64,000 nt of DNA from Oligosphaera ethanolica. Its GTDB lineage: Bacteria; Verrucomicrobiota; Lentisphaeria; Oligosphaerales; Oligosphaeraceae. The notes under the pieces were generated by a model. The model had not been told where the DNA came from. It worked only from the letters and a program-made list of their open reading frames with translations, and did not search any database. The position numbers and the translations under genes were made by a program. Location: contig NZ_JAUSVL010000001.1 of the NCBI RefSeq assembly GCF_030814695.1, positions 4,004,227 through 4,068,226 on the forward strand. The letters run 5' to 3'. Positions 61,232 through 64,000 of this stretch are shown here, one piece after another (within the stretch, counting starts at the first letter, position 1; each line of letters opens with the position of its first letter).

Positions 61232-61783
61232 ATGAGCATAAGGACCTTAACCATCATTGCCTTAAGGCTGCTGGCCGTGGTCGTTTTTGTCCAGCTTTGG
61301 GGAATGCTGCCCATGGGGTTTGTGCTTATCCAGTCGGAGCGCGCCCCGGATGGCGCATTTTCCTTGTTGTTAGGGTCGGGCATATACTTGGTTTTGACCG
61401 CTCTTTTCTTTCTCGTGGTGATCTGGTGGCTGTTGTGTCGGACGGCGGTTCTTGCGGACTTTTTGCTGAAGGATGTAGCGGAAGAGTGTATGAAAGTCGT
61501 ACCAGGCCACGACATGCTTGCGGGGCTAGTGTGCCAGTGTTTTGGACTCTACGCGCTGTTGCGCTGGCTGCCGGCCTTGGTTCATGGCGTGCTGTGGTTG
61601 GTGCTGCAGCGGTGGCGGTATGGCGGAGATGGGTTTGTGGTTTATCAACAGCAGTTGCTCGGCCAGGTTGGTCCTGGCGTTGGCGTGTTGCTGGGGGGCG
61701 TGCTGCTCTTCAAGGGGCCGGCGCTGGCGCGGTGGTTGGCTATGCGCACAAGGTCGGTTGGTTCTGCTGACGACCCTAAGTAA
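61232..61783 (+). CDS. Uncharacterised small membrane protein
   Basis: 183 residues; GGAGTGGATC precedes the ATG. Two strong N-terminal membrane helices (IIALRLLAVVVFVQLWGMLP and GIYLVLTALFFLVVIWWLLC) are followed by a soluble loop and two further hydrophobic stretches (LYALLRWLPALVHGVLWLVL, VGPGVGVLLGGVLLFKGPAL). No family is recognised. It has no close partner; the following amylase-like gene starts 148 bases on. Confidence 0.65.
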   Translation: MSIRTLTIIALRLLAVVVFVQLWGMLPMGFVLIQSERAPDGAFSLLLGSGIYLVLTALFFLVVIWWLLCRTAVLADFLLKDVAEECMKVVPGHDMLAGLVCQCFGLYALLRWLPALVHGVLWLVLQRWRYGGDGFVVYQQQLLGQVGPGVGVLLGGVLLFKGPALARWLAMRTRSVGSADDPK

Positions 61784-61931
61784 CGTTGAGTCATTGGTGC
61801 CTTGGGTGGCTAGTGGGGCCGTTTTTGGGGGGTGTATGCAGGAATGAAGAGCGCTGGCTGACGCGCGGTTGGCCGGGGCGGTGGTCGTGCAAGCGACAAT
61901 GGGTTAAGGCTGTGAAAGGCAGTGGACGCGT

Positions 61932-64000
61932 ATGAAGACTTTCGTGTTGATGTTGGCCTTGTGTCCCTTGCTGGTTTTTGCGCAGGTTGAGTTTGGCGAT
62001 AGCCGCCTGGCGATCACGATTGACGAGGGCAGCGGTGCGTGGACGGGGCTGAGCCGCGATGGTCGCACAGTGTTGTCGGGGCTGCAGTCGCATCCCTTTG
62101 ACATCCTCGGTGAAGACCGGCGCTGGGCGAGTGAAGGTGGCGGGGCGTTGTTGCAGCTGGAGAGCGTCACGCCATTGAGCACGGGCACCTTGCGCGTGGT
62201 CTGTCGCTTGGGCTCCTGGCGTATTCGGACGGACTACCAGCTCCTGCCGGCGACCGGGCAGTTGCGGCGGCATTTTGAGATCACCTGGCTGGGTGAGAAC
62301 GACAGCAAGATCCGCGAATTTCGCCAGTGTTCGCCATTGCTGGCCATGGCGCCCGAGGCGCATTATACTCTCCCGAGCATCTTCCCGCCTTTCGGCGAGC
62401 GGCGGGCGAAGGACTTCGGCGCCGGTTTGCAGCCGTCGACCGGCAGCGACCCCTACGCCTTATTGGCGCAGCTTGACCCTGCGTGCAGCGTGGTCTGGCT
62501 GAGTGATCGCTCGCGGCCGGATGCCGATGCGTGTTCGGTTCTTGGGCGGGAGCAGCCCGGCGCGCTGTTGGTGCGGCAAAGTGCGCGCATAGCCGGTCAT
62601 GTCCGGCCCGATGTTGCTCAGAGCGTGGGCGACTTTTGGCTGTGGCTGCAGGACAACGACGCCGAGATCGCGTTGCGTCGCCTGCACGAGTGGTACGAGC
62701 AATGCGGGCAGGTGATACCGCCCGATCGGCCGGCGTGGGTGCCGCGAGTGACCCTCTATTCATTTCATCCCGGCATCAATGTGGGCAATGCCGCGCGCGG
62801 TTGGGGTGGCTTCAAGCCCAGCACGGCGCAGATTTCGCGCCTGGCCGAATTGGGCTGCAATACTCTGTGGCTGTTGCCCGTTGAAGATTACAGCACCTAT
62901 CATCCGCGGGACTACTACAAGCTGCAGGACGGTATCGGCAGCGCCGATGAGTACCGTGAGCTGGTCCAAACGGCGCACGAGTTGGACCTGCATGTCTGGC
63001 AGGACATTGTTCCCCACGGTGGCCATAACGACTATCCCCGTGCTATCGAGCATCCCGAATGGCTCCTCCAAGAAGAAGACGGCTCCACCCTCGACTACTG
63101 GTGTTTTGATTTCTATTGGCCGACCTGGATCGACTACATGCGCGGCGTCGCCGATCACTACGTGCGCACGTTCGGCATTGACGGCTACCGCATTGACGCC
63201 TGCAGTGGCAGCAACATCATGAACTGGAATCCAGCCATACCCTACGCCCGCGCCAGTTTGTCGCAGAGTCAGGGCGGTCTGGCGATGCAGCGGGCGATCC
63301 GTGGGGCCGTGCGGGCGTTGCAGCCCGAGGGGAGCGTCTTGGCGGAGGTGGGCAGCACGATTCACGGCACGGTCAGCGACGCGGTCTATGATTTTGCCAT
63401 GTGCTACGGGGTCCTGCCCGCCAGCAAGGTCCAGCCGGCCGGCGACTTTGTGCGCAATCTGCGCCGCTGGCTTCACGAGCAGCAGCAGAGCGAAGTGAAG
63501 GACCTGGTGCGCCTGCGCCATATCGAAAGCCATGACAGTCTGCGCGCCGAGTGGCAATACGGGCCCGAGCCCATGCGCGCCGCCATGGCCATGAGCGCAT
63601 GGATATACGGCATTCCCATGGTGTTCTACGAGATGGAAGATGGCCACAGCCCCATCTTCCGCAGGATATTCCATTTGCGCAACAGCATTGCGGAACTCCA
63701 CGACGGCACGGCGGATTACCTCCAGCCGGCCACACCCGACGGCGTTTTTGCCTGCCTGCGTCGGCATGACGGCAAAATCGCCATACCGCTGATCAATTTC
63801 AACGCTAGGGACACGCAAATCGCACTGCAGCTGCCGACGGCGCTTTGGCCGGACGCTACGGTCGGCCGGGTGCAGGCATGGGACCTGTGGCAGGACCAGC
63901 CGGTGGCCATCTGCAGGGACGGCGATGAGCTCTGCGCCGAGCTGGTACTGGCGCCCTACGCATTCACCGTCCTGCGCCTGAGCGCCAGCGGCGACGCCCC
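61932..64000 (+). CDS. Secreted GH13-like alpha-amylase family protein (3' end outside window)
   Basis: The frame is open from the ATG at 61932 to the right edge (689 residues). A signal peptide KTFVLMLALCPLLVFAQ is followed by about 250 residues of beta-sandwich that has no obvious name, then the amylase barrel from VTLYSFHPGINVGNAARGWG. Catalytic positions are Asp422 (FGIDGYRIDACSG, region II), Glu472 (VLAEVGSTIHG, region III) and H534-D535 (HIESHDSLR, region IV, with His-Asp followed by Ser). QDIVPHGG occupies region I, where Asp-x-x-x-x-x-His is usual. The domain order differs from common amylases, and the substrate is unknown. Confidence 0.85.
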   Translation, partial: MKTFVLMLALCPLLVFAQVEFGDSRLAITIDEGSGAWTGLSRDGRTVLSGLQSHPFDILGEDRRWASEGGGALLQLESVTPLSTGTLRVVCRLGSWRIRTDYQLLPATGQLRRHFEITWLGENDSKIREFRQCSPLLAMAPEAHYTLPSIFPPFGERRAKDFGAGLQPSTGSDPYALLAQLDPACSVVWLSDRSRPDADACSVLGREQPGALLVRQSARIAGHVRPDVAQSVGDFWLWLQDNDAEIALRRLHEWYEQCGQVIPPDRPAWVPRVTLYSFHPGINVGNAARGWGGFKPSTAQISRLAELGCNTLWLLPVEDYSTYHPRDYYKLQDGIGSADEYRELVQTAHELDLHVWQDIVPHGGHNDYPRAIEHPEWLLQEEDGSTLDYWCFDFYWPTWIDYMRGVADHYVRTFGIDGYRIDACSGSNIMNWNPAIPYARASLSQSQGGLAMQRAIRGAVRALQPEGSVLAEVGSTIHGTVSDAVYDFAMCYGVLPASKVQPAGDFVRNLRRWLHEQQQSEVKDLVRLRHIESHDSLRAEWQYGPEPMRAAMAMSAWIYGIPMVFYEMEDGHSPIFRRIFHLRNSIAELHDGTADYLQPATPDGVFACLRRHDGKIAIPLINFNARDTQIALQLPTALWPDATVGRVQAWDLWQDQPVAICRDGDELCAELVLAPYAFTVLRLSASGDA

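Overview
The window looks like a chromosomal segment of a GC-rich member of the Planctomycetota-Verrucomicrobiota-Lentisphaerota group, most likely Lentisphaerota (Victivallales-like). Reasons: a pseudopilin-like secreted protein with the [16 protein letters not shown] leader followed by KAREKA, sulfatase-like and Gfo/Idh/MocA genes, many large secreted glycoside hydrolases, a two-haem cytochrome fused to an FGE-like domain, and a very high density of small palindromic intergenic repeats. No rRNA, tRNA, CRISPR array or phage was seen. Taxonomy is inference from protein style only.

Layout. 1-4.3 kb (minus): sugar-catabolic group (XRE-cupin regulator cut by the left edge, two Gfo/Idh/MocA dehydrogenases, a sulfatase-fold enzyme with Thr at the formylglycine site). 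5.1-12.6 kb (minus): a tight four-gene operon with a clear promoter: aldo/keto reductase, small methyltransferase, a 1576-residue secreted two-haem hydrazine-synthase-alpha-like/FGE-like protein broken by one frameshift, and nadA. 13.3-20.6 kb (plus): a membrane protein, PHP phosphoesterase and EamA transporter (translationally coupled), a J-domain/TPR protein, and the NifU-like plus GGGtGRT pair ending in a strong terminator. 20.8-32.2 kb (minus): carbohydrate locus with a TIM-barrel isomerase, an esterase, a linalool dehydratase/isomerase-like secreted protein, a tandem alpha/beta-hydrolase, a 1103-residue GH-A-clan hydrolase, the pseudopilin and a LacI regulator with a textbook promoter and a palindromic operator. 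33-38.1 kb: a GH28-like protein (plus) and a modular GH5 cellulase (minus).

38.3-40.9 kb: a sigma-54 activator with a Cys-rich PAS domain, divergent from a NifX-like protein and a DUF5320 protein. 41.9-43.2 kb: an AAA/DUF4143 ATPase. 43.4-49.2 kb (minus): a satellite Hsp70 operon (large helical protein, J-like protein without HPD, GrpE-like, Hsp70, zinc ribbon). 49.5-55.4 kb (minus): FdrA, a 56-residue FdrA-associated protein, a DUF1116 (AllG-like) protein and a divergent acetate-kinase-family enzyme in one operon behind a consensus promoter, followed by a DUF2877 (AllH-like) gene; this resembles the oxamate carbamoyltransferase system with the carbamate kinase replaced. 55.4-64 kb: DUF4126 membrane protein, a GH39-like secreted hydrolase, a small membrane protein and a GH13-like alpha-amylase cut by the right edge.

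The intergenic DNA is itself notable: at least six interleaved repeat families, among them a roughly 510-base element with TGACCGATTA inverted ends, a 411-base element with 21-base terminal inverted repeats next to TA, 9-base tandem arrays, and a 178-base tandem array carrying eight terminator-like hairpins. The most promising candidates for an undescribed system are the FdrA/acetate-kinase-like operon and the Hsp70 satellite operon.
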